Shown here in pieces: positions 27,773 to 36,920 of a stretch of 64,000 bases of DNA. Source of the DNA: Clostridia bacterium (GTDB lineage: Bacteria > Bacillota > Clostridia > TANB77 > CAG-508). The DNA lies in NCBI GenBank assembly GCA_017456555.1, contig JAFTJF010000011.1, forward strand, positions 285,831 to 349,830, read 5' to 3'. Each line of letters opens with the position of its first letter. Position 1 is the stretch's first letter. The notes beneath the pieces were generated by a model that was given only the letters and a program-made list of their open reading frames with translations, ran no database searches and was not told the DNA's origin. A program made the translations under genes and the position numbers.

Positions 27773-27836
27773 AATAAAATCTAATTTTTTTGAAGAAAAT
27801 GAATCTAGAATTTTTCAAAAGAATTAGATTTTTTAT
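27773..27836 (+). terminator. Long hairpin terminator after gerW
   Basis: AAATCTAATT pairs with AATTAGATTT across an inner TTTTGAA/TTTCAAAA stem, followed by T residues. Confidence 0.72.
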
Positions 27837-28056
27837 ATTCTAGCAATTTGCATTGCGTAGAAATTCTTTAATCAGCTTTTTTATATTTATACAGATGTAA
27901 TTATTGATACAAAAATAAAAATTTGATAATGATTAGTATGTAATATTACATATTAAAAAAATGAAGTAATTATATTGAAAAAAAATATCATAAATGATAA
28001 AATTTGCTTGAGAAAATTTTTTAGAAAGGTATGCATGAAAAGTGCAGAGTAGTAGT

Positions 28057-28890
28057 ATGGAAAATTTTGACATGGAAGCTTTGAAAGAGCCAGCTTCTAG
28101 ATATACATTAACCACTAATTCATTAAATGACTTTCTGGATAAACTAAAAGAACTTTTTGTTGAAAACAGTAATTTAATAATGGATGCCAATAAAACAGAT
28201 ATAAAACACAATAAAAAACAAATTAAAGTTAAAGAATTTATTGAAATTATAGAAAAATACAGAAAAAAAGATTGTGTTTTAAAAGATGACGAAAGAAAAA
28301 TCGTTATTTATAGAGGTGACCCATATCTAACTTTACATATTTGCTTACAAGCAGTAACGCAAAGAACTAAAGTTTTATTGTTTCAACAAAATTTTATGTT
28401 AGGTGTTAATGAAATTTTATTAAAAATATTTAATGAAGTCCTAGAAGAGTTTAAAATATCTAATTTAATAAATAGAGTAGAAAATTTTTCTGTACAAAGT
28501 TTTGAGAAAGTAAAAAATTTCTATGATGAAGTGATAATAATAGGAGATACAACAACATATCAAATGTTAAATGATGATAATGATGTTAAGTTTTATCCTT
28601 ATAATAATATTGCGTTATATTGCAATTCAGATGAACTTGAAAAATTGCAAGAAGCTATTTATATTTATGCAAACGAAAATGAGTATGAAATAGAAATAAT
28701 TTATGCTGATGATTTAAATGAAGCAATAGAATTAATAAATGGTGATGAACAAAAATCTATTGCAGTATTATTAACAAAAACAGATGATGATAAAGAAAAA
28801 TTCTTTTATGAAATAAAAAACAAAGAAATTTTTGTAAACGAAAACCCATTTAAAAAGGAAGTCGGAAAAATATATAATTATTTGAAATAA
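28057..28890 (+). CDS. Degenerate aldehyde-dehydrogenase/ProA-fold-like protein
   Basis: About 277 residues. The N-terminal part resembles the start of gamma-glutamyl phosphate reductase and other ALDH-superfamily proteins: a long helix with LFVENSNLIMDANKTDI, then YRGDPYLTLHICLQAVTQRT in the place of the nucleotide-binding stretch, and later NIALYCNSDELEKLQEAIYI. The catalytic cysteine region is missing and the protein is about two-thirds of a normal enzyme, so it is probably not an active dehydrogenase. This family call is an inference by eye. The start is uncertain: the best Shine-Dalgarno (AGAAAGG) serves ATG 28035, which stops after five codons in another frame. GTG 28042 and ATG 28057 are the in-frame choices. 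It lies 12 bases before the 28903 gene. Confidence 0.5.
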   Translation: MENFDMEALKEPASRYTLTTNSLNDFLDKLKELFVENSNLIMDANKTDIKHNKKQIKVKEFIEIIEKYRKKDCVLKDDERKIVIYRGDPYLTLHICLQAVTQRTKVLLFQQNFMLGVNEILLKIFNEVLEEFKISNLINRVENFSVQSFEKVKNFYDEVIIIGDTTTYQMLNDDNDVKFYPYNNIALYCNSDELEKLQEAIYIYANENEYEIEIIYADDLNEAIELINGDEQKSIAVLLTKTDDDKEKFFYEIKNKEIFVNENPFKKEVGKIYNYLK

Positions 28891-28902
28891 AGGAAATAAA
28901 AG

Positions 28903-31320
28903 ATGGTATCAAAAATAGATAAATTGAGTATGGAAAGAATTATGTTACAAGTCGGTTTTCCATACAATATAAAGGAATTAAGAAGTGCATATAAATATAA
29001 TGTTAATGTTGATCTTGCAATGGAATTTGAAAAAAAGATAATGCAAACAAAAAACTTTAAAGAGATTCAACAATTAGTTGTTCAATATGAAGAAATTTTT
29101 GACAAAAGTCTTTATGTATTGCATTTAGGTAGATTACTGGAAAAAGATTTAGATTCACAAAAAAGACAAGAAATTCTTACTGAAGGAAATAATGGGATAA
29201 TAAAAAGACAAGTTATTCTTACTGATCCAAAAAGTACAGTAAGAAGAGGTATTGTAAATGCTAAAGATTTGTTAAAAGATACAAAAGTTGCTGATATTGG
29301 AGTAAATTCAGAAACTGGAGAAATTATAGTATATACATCAAAAGAATTTGTTGATCAAACATTTTCAATGAAAAAGAAAGCTGAAAGAACTGAAAAAAGA
29401 TTAGCACAAATAGATGAAAAAATTGGTTTAGATGAAGTTTTAAAATATCTTTCACCAAGTGATTTGATAGATATTTGTGAGTATCCAAATTTAGGAAATG
29501 TATTAGCTATAAGTTTATATAAAAACAAAAAGTCTGTAAAAGGAAAAAAAGTTAAAGGTAAAAATAATAGTAAAAGACAAGAAGGCGAAGTTCTTGATGA
29601 TGAAATACTAAAAAAAGGTAATGTTTTTGATTGGAATGAATTTGAAGATACTATCAGAAAATACAGTGCTTATATAGATTTGGATAAAATGTTATTACTT
29701 GCAAATTCTGTTTTTTATAATAAACATGGAAATGAATTCCATAATTTTTCTTCAGAAGAAGCTGGAGAGTTACAAGATTTTACAGAGAAAATTGGTGAAT
29801 TAATAGAACACAAAAAAGTAGTTGTATCTTCACCAAGATTTAATACAGATGTAACATATAAAGTAATTTTTGAATCAGTAGAATCATTAAATAAACATTT
29901 TATAAACGGAAGATATTATGAATATGAAGAATTAGCACAATTGTTAGAAGATATAACAAATGGTGTTGTTCCTATTTCAAATATATCAAAAAGAGAATAT
30001 CAAAATACATTAAAATTGAATGTTGAAGAACTTTTAATTTTAGATAGAAATAATCCAGATGCTATTCAATATTTAATTGATAATGATATGCTGGAAAAAT
30101 CTGAAATAGAAGAATTTTTGAAATTAAAACCTAAATACACAGATGAACAAGCTTCATATTTTATAAAACTAGATTTTATACCAGAAAACTCAATTTTAGA
30201 TTTATATAATTCTGGAAAATTAACTTTAGAAAATTTAAGACATGTAAAATTAAATTTAGAAGATAGAAATCTAAATGAAATAGTTTCAGTAGATAGATTA
30301 GTAGAATTATATTTAGATTCAGAGAAAAAAGAAGAATTTGAAAAATACAGAAAGCTTTATAAATTATTAATTATAGATGAATCAAGAGCAGAAGTGCTTG
30401 AAAGAGAAGAGAAAAAAGACGATAAACAAGCAATCAAAGAATTAGACAGAAGAATTTTAAATAGAAGAAAAGCTATTGGAATAAGTATTCTTGATAAATC
30501 AATGGATTTACTTAATGATGACTATATGTACGATTTATATCACAAAGGAATATTGCAAATCGATACAGTTATAGATTATGTTGGTTTTGATGCAGTAAAT
30601 AAATTGTTCTCTTCTGGAGAATTAAAACCAATTGATGTTAAAAGACTTTTTAATGACAAGATTTTAACAGAAGCAATGTTAGAAGATGTATTTAAAAAAG
30701 ATGATTTAACAGAAACAGAAAAATTAATTTTAATATATAGTACATTTTCTTCAGATGAAGCAAAAGATGAAGAAATGAGAAAAAAACTTATTAGCTATAT
30801 GTCTGGAAGAACAACTCCTACAGCTGAACCAACTGGAGAAACTAGAGAAAAAAGAGGAGAATCACAAGAACCACAAAATAAAAATATAACTGATCCATGG
30901 ACAAGATGGAATTTAATTTCAAGTTTAGATAAAGATTATAGTCAAGACTATTTAAAAGATGGACATATAATTTTCTATTTACCAAATATGAGTAAATATG
31001 TAATAGAAAAATTATATGACAAAAAGAATGAACCTGCATATGGAGCTGCAACATATATATTAGATGAAAGTGTATTTAAAGCAAATGAACAAGATATCTT
31101 GAAAGATGGTGGAATAAATAAAAGTCATTTAGTTGCTTTAAATAAAGGCAAAGCTCAAGGTGTAAAAAAATTAGTTCATACTGGCTGGGGAAATGCAATT
31201 GTAAAATATTTTGAAGTAGAAGAATCTTCTAGATACACAGAAGAGGAAAAAATTGAAATAAAAGCTAATGCAGAAAAAGTAGAAAAATCAAAAAAGCCAA
31301 TGACTAGAGATGATGACTAA
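28903..31320 (+). CDS. Large helical protein of unknown function
   Basis: The 805 residues are predicted almost wholly alpha-helical. An N-terminal 150 residues with MLQVGFPYNIKELRSAYKY and LYVLHLGRLLEKD is followed by a basic linker (about 205-225). A long middle is built of repeated helical hairpins with a recurring LY-x-x-G-x-L pattern (LDLYNSGKLTLENL, DLYHKGILQIDTVI, KLFSSGELKPIDVK). A C-terminal domain has DGHIIFYLPNMSKYV and LVHTGWGNAIVKYF, and a charged tail follows. This looks like an alpha-solenoid scaffold. I cannot name a family. It lies between the degenerate ALDH-like gene (12 bases) and recG (23 bases), so it is very likely co-transcribed with them. Confidence 0.6.
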   Translation: MVSKIDKLSMERIMLQVGFPYNIKELRSAYKYNVNVDLAMEFEKKIMQTKNFKEIQQLVVQYEEIFDKSLYVLHLGRLLEKDLDSQKRQEILTEGNNGIIKRQVILTDPKSTVRRGIVNAKDLLKDTKVADIGVNSETGEIIVYTSKEFVDQTFSMKKKAERTEKRLAQIDEKIGLDEVLKYLSPSDLIDICEYPNLGNVLAISLYKNKKSVKGKKVKGKNNSKRQEGEVLDDEILKKGNVFDWNEFEDTIRKYSAYIDLDKMLLLANSVFYNKHGNEFHNFSSEEAGELQDFTEKIGELIEHKKVVVSSPRFNTDVTYKVIFESVESLNKHFINGRYYEYEELAQLLEDITNGVVPISNISKREYQNTLKLNVEELLILDRNNPDAIQYLIDNDMLEKSEIEEFLKLKPKYTDEQASYFIKLDFIPENSILDLYNSGKLTLENLRHVKLNLEDRNLNEIVSVDRLVELYLDSEKKEEFEKYRKLYKLLIIDESRAEVLEREEKKDDKQAIKELDRRILNRRKAIGISILDKSMDLLNDDYMYDLYHKGILQIDTVIDYVGFDAVNKLFSSGELKPIDVKRLFNDKILTEAMLEDVFKKDDLTETEKLILIYSTFSSDEAKDEEMRKKLISYMSGRTTPTAEPTGETREKRGESQEPQNKNITDPWTRWNLISSLDKDYSQDYLKDGHIIFYLPNMSKYVIEKLYDKKNEPAYGAATYILDESVFKANEQDILKDGGINKSHLVALNKGKAQGVKKLVHTGWGNAIVKYFEVEESSRYTEEEKIEIKANAEKVEKSKKPMTRDDD

Positions 31321-31343
31321 TTTTTAATATAAAGAGGAAGTAT

Positions 31344-33392
31344 ATGATAGATTTAAACAAAGATATCAAATATATTAAAGGAGTAGGACCTAATCGTGCT
31401 ACTCTTTTAAACAAATTAGGGATATATAATTTAAAAGATCTTATAACTTATTTTCCACGAGAACATGAAGATAGAGGAAAAGCAAAAGGAATAGCAGAAC
31501 TTGAAGATGGCGAAGAAGCTCTTATTTGTGCTTATCCTGTTGCAAGAATGAATGAAATAAGAATAAGAGGAAATTTAACTTTATGCAAATTAATAGTTAG
31601 AGATGAAACAGGAACTATGCAAATAACCTGGTATAATCAATCATATTTAAAAAATACTTTTAAGCCAAATGAAAGATATAAGTTTTTTGGAAAAGTATCT
31701 AAAAAATATGGAAAAGTTGAAATGCAATCACCTGTTTATGAAACAGAAAATTCAAATAGAAATACAGGAAAGATAATTCCAATATATCCACTTACATATA
31801 GTCTAACTCAAAATACAATTAGAAAAATTATTGAAAGTGGATTAAATGAAATTGATGGTAAATTAGAAGAAACCTTACCAAAATACATATTAGATAAATA
31901 CAATTTATATGATTATAATACTGCAATAAGACAAATACACTTTCCAGATAATTTTGCAAATTTTAATTTGGCAAAAAAAAGATTAGTTTTTGAAGAATTG
32001 TTTTCAATGCAACTTGCTCTTTTAAGTTTAAAAAATAAATATGAAATCAAAAAGCCAGGTATTGAATTTTCAAAAGATGCAAAAATGTCAGATGTAATAG
32101 ATATTCTTCCTTTTAAGCCTACTGGTGCACAACGTAGAGTATTGGAAGAAATAGATAGGGATATGGAATCAAATAAACCTATGAATAGATTACTTCAAGG
32201 AGATGTTGGTTCTGGAAAAACTGTTGTTGCATTAATTGCTGCATATAAAGCTGTAAAATCAGGATATCAAGCCGTAATTATGGCTCCTACAGCAATACTT
32301 GCAACTCAACACTTAGAAACTTTTAATGATATTTTAAAAGATTCAGGAATTAAATGTGAGCTTTTAATTAGTGGAATTAGTAAAAAGAAAAAAACTGAGA
32401 TGCTTGAAAGATTAGAAAAAGGTGAAATAGATATTCTAATTGGAACACATGCTGTTTTAGAAGATAATGTAAAATTTAATAAATTAGGTTTAGTTGTAAC
32501 TGATGAGCAACATAGATTTGGTGTAAGACAAAGAAGTATAATTGTAGAAAAAGGAAATAATCCTGATGTTCTTGTTATGACTGCAACACCAATTCCTAGA
32601 ACTTTAGCATTAATTTTGTATGGTGATTTGGATATTTCAATAATTGACGAACTTCCTCCAAACAGAAAGAAAATAGAAACTTATGCTGTTACTAAAGGAA
32701 TGGAACAAAGGGTTAATAACTTTATTGTAAAAAATGTTCAGGAAGGAAGACAATGTTATGTTGTTTGTCCGCTGGTCGAAGAAAATGAAGAAATTGATGC
32801 AAAATCAGTAATGGAAATTTATGAAACCTATAAAAAACAAATTTTTCCAGATTTAAGAGTTGAATATTTACATGGTAAAATGAAACAAAAAGAGAAAGAT
32901 GCTATAATGGAAGAATTCAAAAATGGAAATATAGATATTTTAATTTCTACTACTGTTATTGAAGTTGGTGTGAATGTTCCAAATAGTAATATTATGATAA
33001 TTGAAAATGCAGAAAGATTTGGACTAGCTCAACTTCACCAATTAAGAGGAAGAGTTGGAAGAGGAGAACATCAATCATATTGTATTTTAAAATATCAAGG
33101 TAATTCACAAATAATAAGAGAAAGAATGAAAGTAATTTCTAGTACAAATGATGGATTTGTTATTTCTGAAAAAGATTTAGAACTAAGAGGTTCGGGAGAA
33201 TTTTTTGGAACAAAACAACATGGTATACCAGAATTTAAAATTGCAAATCTTTTTGAAGATATAGGAATTTTAAAACAAGTTCAAGGAATTGCAATGGAAA
33301 TTATAGACCATGATCCATTACTTGAAAAAGAAGAAAATCAACCTTTAAGAAAGTTAGTTGATGAAAAATTTAAAGATAGAATTGAAATTTAA
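31344..33392 (+). CDS. recG: ATP-dependent DNA helicase RecG
   Basis: RecG remodels stalled replication forks and Holliday junctions. The 682 residues match the family. The N-terminal wedge/OB domain has IKYIKGVGPNRATLLNKLGI and VRDETGTMQITWYNQ. The helicase has motif I GDVGSGKTVVA, motif Ia APTAILA, motif II DEQHRFGV, motif III TATPIPRTLAL, motif IV LHGKMKQKEK, motif V TTVIEVGVNVPN and motif VI QLRGRVGRGEHQSYC. The RBS is AGAGGAAG. It is the last gene of a three-gene operon with two uncharacterised proteins and is followed by a terminator. Confidence 0.96.
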   Translation: MIDLNKDIKYIKGVGPNRATLLNKLGIYNLKDLITYFPREHEDRGKAKGIAELEDGEEALICAYPVARMNEIRIRGNLTLCKLIVRDETGTMQITWYNQSYLKNTFKPNERYKFFGKVSKKYGKVEMQSPVYETENSNRNTGKIIPIYPLTYSLTQNTIRKIIESGLNEIDGKLEETLPKYILDKYNLYDYNTAIRQIHFPDNFANFNLAKKRLVFEELFSMQLALLSLKNKYEIKKPGIEFSKDAKMSDVIDILPFKPTGAQRRVLEEIDRDMESNKPMNRLLQGDVGSGKTVVALIAAYKAVKSGYQAVIMAPTAILATQHLETFNDILKDSGIKCELLISGISKKKKTEMLERLEKGEIDILIGTHAVLEDNVKFNKLGLVVTDEQHRFGVRQRSIIVEKGNNPDVLVMTATPIPRTLALILYGDLDISIIDELPPNRKKIETYAVTKGMEQRVNNFIVKNVQEGRQCYVVCPLVEENEEIDAKSVMEIYETYKKQIFPDLRVEYLHGKMKQKEKDAIMEEFKNGNIDILISTTVIEVGVNVPNSNIMIIENAERFGLAQLHQLRGRVGRGEHQSYCILKYQGNSQIIRERMKVISSTNDGFVISEKDLELRGSGEFFGTKQHGIPEFKIANLFEDIGILKQVQGIAMEIIDHDPLLEKEENQPLRKLVDEKFKDRIEI

Positions 33393-33414
33393 AATTATAA
33401 ATATTGTATATGTA

Positions 33415-33454
33415 AAAAATGCATTTGAGTTTTATAACTTAAATGCATTTTTTA
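33415..33454 (+). terminator. Terminator of recG
   Basis: AAATGCATTTGAGTT and AACTTAAATGCATTT form a long stem with TTAT loop and a T-run. Confidence 0.9.
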
Positions 33455-33491
33455 ATAAAGTTGATAATAGAGTGGTAACATAATGCCAACA

Positions 33492-33520
33492 TTGTAAAAA
33501 TATGTAAAGTGTGATATAAT
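33492..33520 (+). promoter_or_regulatory. Promoter of the 33626 islet
   Basis: TTGTAA, 17 bases, TATAAT, placing the transcription start near 33527. Confidence 0.65.
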
Positions 33521-33525
33521 ATATG

Positions 33526-33592
33526 TGTAAGCACTTTGAAAATTCAATCTTTTTTCTCCTATCATAGGACAATTGTCTTGATAAGGCTTACA
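33526..33592 (+). promoter_or_regulatory. Structured 5' leader of the 33626 islet
   Basis: TGTAAGC (33526-33532) can pair with GCTTACA (33586-33592) and enclose two further hairpins: TTGAA/TTCAA (about 33536-33547), and an arm in which TATCA pairs with TGATA around the palindrome GACAATTGTC (33568-33577). This makes a compact three-way-junction-like leader ending about 18 bases before the Shine-Dalgarno. No known riboswitch class was recognised. Confidence 0.45.
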
Positions 33593-33625
33593 AAAAAATT
33601 TTTCAACATCCAGGAGGAAAGAACT

Positions 33626-34066
33626 ATGGCAAAGTATGAACATGAAGGATATTGTCCCTGCAACAGCGTTTCCAATGCACTCTGCGAGGAAAAGGCTGAC
33701 AAGCGGCTCATCGGTTTCTGGAGCATGATCGGCCCCAGCGTCGTTTACACGACTGATACTGAAGGCTGCGACCCGAACACCACTATGGTGGATAAGATTT
33801 TCTGTGAGGATAACATCGCGCATCGCCTGCTGACCACCATCATCAAGACCAACCCGAACGTGGAAAAGGTGCTGGTGCACCAGATCTTCAAGGGTGCCTG
33901 CAATACTCAGCGCTATGCTGATATCCAGGAATGTCTGATGGACGAGAAGCATAAGGGCGCGAAGCTGATCATCGAGTACGGCAGCAATTTCGCTGTTGTT
34001 CTCTGGGAATCCAGCGCAACGCAGATCGATCTGTTCGTTTGGGATCTCACGTCCTGCGTCTACTAA
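33626..34066 (+). CDS. Hypothetical 146-residue protein, strongly foreign composition
   Basis: I do not recognise the family. The protein is soluble and cysteine-containing (CPCNS near the start, CNTQ and ECLMD later), with HEGYCPCNSVSNALCEEKAD, RLIGFWSMIGPSVVYTTD, a central LVHQIFKGACNTQRYADIQ and a C-terminal beta-like region with NFAVVLWESSATQIDLFVWD. GC is by far the highest of any gene here (codons CTG, GGC, AAC, ATC, CGC), opposite to recG and the following genes, so lateral transfer is very likely. I chose ATG 33626, preceded by CAGGAGGAAAG; the in-frame codon at 33536 lies within the folded leader. It stands alone with promoter, structured leader and double-stem terminator. Confidence 0.75.
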   Translation: MAKYEHEGYCPCNSVSNALCEEKADKRLIGFWSMIGPSVVYTTDTEGCDPNTTMVDKIFCEDNIAHRLLTTIIKTNPNVEKVLVHQIFKGACNTQRYADIQECLMDEKHKGAKLIIEYGSNFAVVLWESSATQIDLFVWDLTSCVY

Positions 34067-34113
34067 GCCCTGAGGCAGCTCGAGGAAACTACTTCCTCGA
34101 GCTTTGGCTTTTT
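34065..34113 (+). terminator. Terminator of the 33626 islet
   Basis: AGCTCGAGGAA and TTCCTCGAGCT form a perfect 11-bp stem, with an outer AAGCC/GGCTT stem and a T-run. Confidence 0.92.
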
Positions 34114-34156
34114 ATAGAAACCATCTAATATTATTTTGTGAAAAGTATATGAAATT

Positions 34157-34207
34157 GCCTATAAGTAGGCTTTTTTTATTGACAAAATGATATAAAAATA
34201 ATAAAAT
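34157..34207 (+). promoter_or_regulatory. Short terminator followed by promoter for the 34246 gene
   Basis: GCCTA-TAAG-TAGGC followed by seven T, then TTGACA (34179-34184), 17 bases, TAAAAT (34202-34207). Confidence 0.65.
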
Positions 34208-34245
34208 ATTAGTGCTAATTTTAAGAAAAAAGAGGATGTTTAATT

Positions 34246-34434
34246 TTGAAAATATTATTGCTAATTATTGCCACATTATCTTTGGTATGTGGAGTTAAGT
34301 TTATATATGATGCGAGACCAATAGTAAAAAAATACTTTAGTTTTGGTGATAAAAATGAAGCAACACTTGGATTAAAGATATTTGGTTTTTCATTAATAGT
34401 AATTGGATCGCTAATAATGTATTTTATTTACTAA
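34246..34434 (+). CDS. Small two-helix membrane protein
   Basis: The 62 residues carry an N-terminal membrane helix (about 2-18) with KFIYDARPIVKKYF after it, and a second helix (about 44-61). This resembles small clostridial membrane proteins of unknown function placed before metabolic genes. The start is TTG at 34246, with AAGAGGATG about 9 bases upstream; the nearby ATG at 34236 is in another frame. It lies 36 bases before the nucleoside kinase gene, so the two may share a message. Confidence 0.65.
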   Translation: MKILLLIIATLSLVCGVKFIYDARPIVKKYFSFGDKNEATLGLKIFGFSLIVIGSLIMYFIY

Positions 34435-34470
34435 TTAAGAATGACTATATTACAGAAAGGATGAATAAAT

Positions 34471-36117
34471 ATGAAAATAACTTATGAAGGTAAAGAATAT
34501 GAAGTTGAAAAAGGAACTACAGTTGGAGATGCATTTAAATCTCAAATTGAAAACCATAAATTAAAAGAAATAATTGCAGCAAGACTAAACAACACAATAG
34601 TTTCTTTAAAAACACCAATAACTGAAGATGGAGAAATAGAATTTTTTAATAGACAAGATAAAGATGGAAGAATAATTTATATAAGAGGATTATTATTCTT
34701 AATGAGCAAGGCATTTTCAGAGGTATATCCAGAAGCACTTTTAACTGTTAACTATCAATTATCAAATGCAATGTTTGGGGAAATTGATAATATGGAAGTT
34801 ACTGATGAAGTAATAGAAAAAGTAAAAGCCAAAATGCAAGAAATAATAGATAAAGATTTACCAATAACAAAAGTTATGATGACTCAAGAAGAGGCAGAAG
34901 AATTCTATAAAAAAGAAGCAACAATAAAAGGAAGACTTCAAACAAATATAGATAAAGAATGGGTTTCATTGTATTATTGTGAAGATTACTATAATTATTT
35001 TTTCGGTACAATGCCAGTTTCTACAGGATTTGCTAAAATATATGATTTAGTAAAATATAGAGATGGATTTTTAGTAAAATATCCAAGTTTAGCAGAACCA
35101 GATATATTACAACCAAATGCTGATACAAGTTTAAAATTAGTATCTGCAATGGATGAATATGATGAAATAAATAAATTAATGAGAATTAATACTGTTTATA
35201 GATTAAACAAAAAAATAAAAGAACCAAATGGTGAAAAAGAATTAATTCTTTTCTCAGAAGCTTTACACGAAAAGAAAATTGCAGAGATAGCTCAAAAAAT
35301 TAAAGATCATGGAAATGTAAAAATGGTTCTTATAGCTGGACCATCATCTTCTGGAAAAACAACATTTGCAGGAAAACTTGGAATGAGTTTAAGAGTAAAT
35401 GGAATAAAACCAGTTACACTTTCAGTTGATAACTATTTTGTTGAAAGAAAAGATAATCCAAAAGATGAACATGGAAATTATGACTTTGAATGTATTGAAG
35501 CATTAGACTTAGATTTGTTTAATAGTCAATTAGTAGATTTATTAAATGGAAAAGAAGTAAAACTTCCAACATTTAACTTTACTACTGGAGAAAAAGAATA
35601 CAGAGGAAATACATTAAAATTAAAAGAAGATGAAATTTTAATTGTTGAAGGTATTCACTGTATGAATGATAGATTAACAAGTCAAATACCAAGAGAAAAT
35701 AAATTTAAAGTGTATATAAGTGATTTAACAGTATTAAACGTAGATTACTATAATAGAATTTCTACTACAGATACAAGATTAATAAGAAGAATTGTTAGAG
35801 ATTATAATTTCAGAAATTATACAGCAGAACATACTTTAAAAACATGGTATTCTGTAAATAGAGGAGAACAAAAAAATATCTTCCCTTATCAAGAAGAAGC
35901 AGATGTAATGTTTAACTCTTCAATAGTATATGAGCTTGCAGTATTGAAAAAATATGCAATGCCATTATTAGAAGAAATACCACAAACATCTAGAGAGTAT
36001 AGTGAAGCTAGAAGATTAATAGCTTTATTAAAATATTTTGAAACAATGAATTCAGATTTAATTCCAAATAATTCTTTATTAAGAGAATTTATAGGTGGAA
36101 GCATTTTTGAACATTAA
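34471..36117 (+). CDS. Nucleoside kinase with TGS and uridine-kinase domains
   Basis: 548 residues. An N-terminal TGS-like domain (MKITYEGKEYEVEKGTT) is followed by a region like the second additional domain of threonyl-tRNA synthetase (about 70-250), and a C-terminal P-loop uridine-kinase/phosphoribulokinase-type domain with AGPSSSGKTTFAGKL near 290, LSVDNYFVER, LIVEGIHCMND and RRIVRDYNFR. The architecture matches a family annotated as nucleoside kinase in Clostridia and Thermotogae that phosphorylates nucleosides such as uridine or cytidine. The exact substrate is inferred. GAAAGGATG precedes the ATG. The RNHCP gene starts 9 bases later. Confidence 0.87.
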   Translation: MKITYEGKEYEVEKGTTVGDAFKSQIENHKLKEIIAARLNNTIVSLKTPITEDGEIEFFNRQDKDGRIIYIRGLLFLMSKAFSEVYPEALLTVNYQLSNAMFGEIDNMEVTDEVIEKVKAKMQEIIDKDLPITKVMMTQEEAEEFYKKEATIKGRLQTNIDKEWVSLYYCEDYYNYFFGTMPVSTGFAKIYDLVKYRDGFLVKYPSLAEPDILQPNADTSLKLVSAMDEYDEINKLMRINTVYRLNKKIKEPNGEKELILFSEALHEKKIAEIAQKIKDHGNVKMVLIAGPSSSGKTTFAGKLGMSLRVNGIKPVTLSVDNYFVERKDNPKDEHGNYDFECIEALDLDLFNSQLVDLLNGKEVKLPTFNFTTGEKEYRGNTLKLKEDEILIVEGIHCMNDRLTSQIPRENKFKVYISDLTVLNVDYYNRISTTDTRLIRRIVRDYNFRNYTAEHTLKTWYSVNRGEQKNIFPYQEEADVMFNSSIVYELAVLKKYAMPLLEEIPQTSREYSEARRLIALLKYFETMNSDLIPNNSLLREFIGGSIFEH

Positions 36118-36126
36118 GGAGAAAAA

Positions 36127-36432
36127 ATGGGTAACTTTACAGTTATAGATGAAGAATTTGTTTGTGAAAATTGCGGGGCAAAGGTAAAAAAATTAGGATA
36201 TTCTTGTAGAAACCATTGCCCTGAATGTTTGCATTCAAAACATGTTGATATAAATCCAGGTGACAGAGCTGAAACATGTCATGGAATGTTAGAACCAATT
36301 GGTCTAGAAACAAATAGTAAAAAAGGTTATGTTATAGTTTTTAGATGCAAAAAATGTGGTTCAATAAGAAGAAATAAAGTGGCAGATGATGACAATATGG
36401 ATTTAGTAATAAATTTGAGTGTTGCAAAATAA
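36127..36432 (+). CDS. RNHCP-domain zinc-binding protein
   Basis: The 101-residue protein is named for its motif CRNHCPECL (residues about 27-35). Two cysteine pairs, CENC near 13 and CKKC near 78, and further Cys/His residues predict zinc binding. HVDINPGDRAETCHGMLEPI is the conserved centre of the family. The biochemical role is unknown; the small zinc-ribbon look suggests nucleic acid binding. It is tightly spaced between the nucleoside kinase and VanZ genes, indicating one operon. Confidence 0.88.
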   Translation: MGNFTVIDEEFVCENCGAKVKKLGYSCRNHCPECLHSKHVDINPGDRAETCHGMLEPIGLETNSKKGYVIVFRCKKCGSIRRNKVADDDNMDLVINLSVAK

Positions 36433-36450
36433 GAGAGGTTTATTTTTGAA

Positions 36451-36915
36451 ATGAAAAAAGTGAAAATATTAAGAGCTGTTTTAATAATACTTATAGTTCT
36501 TTGGACATGTTTAATATTTCTATTTTCTAGTCAAGATGGTGGAGAATCTTCTGGTTTTAGTAGAATGGTTGTAGAGTTCTTTGTAAAAGATCCAGAAATG
36601 GTAGATTTTCTAGAACCATATGCTAGAAAAATAGCACATTTTTCAGAATATGGACTTGGAGGAGTATTATTCGTATCTTTGTTTTCAACATATAATTGGT
36701 CAGACAAAAGAAAAATGTTAACATCAATCCTATTAGGAGTATGGTATGCAATTATGGATGAAATACATCAATTAATGGTTCCAGGAAGAAATGGAGCTTT
36801 TAAAGATGTTTATATAGATTCTTTAGGAATAGCAACTGGAGTTGTAGGAATGATGATAATATTAAAAATATTTGAAATGAGAAAAAACAAAAAACAGTAT
36901 TTATGGAAGGAATGA
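36451..36915 (+). CDS. VanZ-family membrane protein
   Basis: The 154 residues carry about four membrane helices (about 9-27, 62-80, 88-106 and 124-145). The family landmarks are the FSSQDGGESSG segment after helix 1, KIAHFSEYGLGGVLF, and a WYAIMDEIHQLMVPGRNGAFKDV region whose Asp-Glu-His-Gln motif is typical of VanZ-like proteins. The role is undefined in most species (teicoplanin resistance in the founding member). It ends in TGA five bases before argS. Confidence 0.85.
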   Translation: MKKVKILRAVLIILIVLWTCLIFLFSSQDGGESSGFSRMVVEFFVKDPEMVDFLEPYARKIAHFSEYGLGGVLFVSLFSTYNWSDKRKMLTSILLGVWYAIMDEIHQLMVPGRNGAFKDVYIDSLGIATGVVGMMIILKIFEMRKNKKQYLWKE

Positions 36916-36920
36916 TTTGA

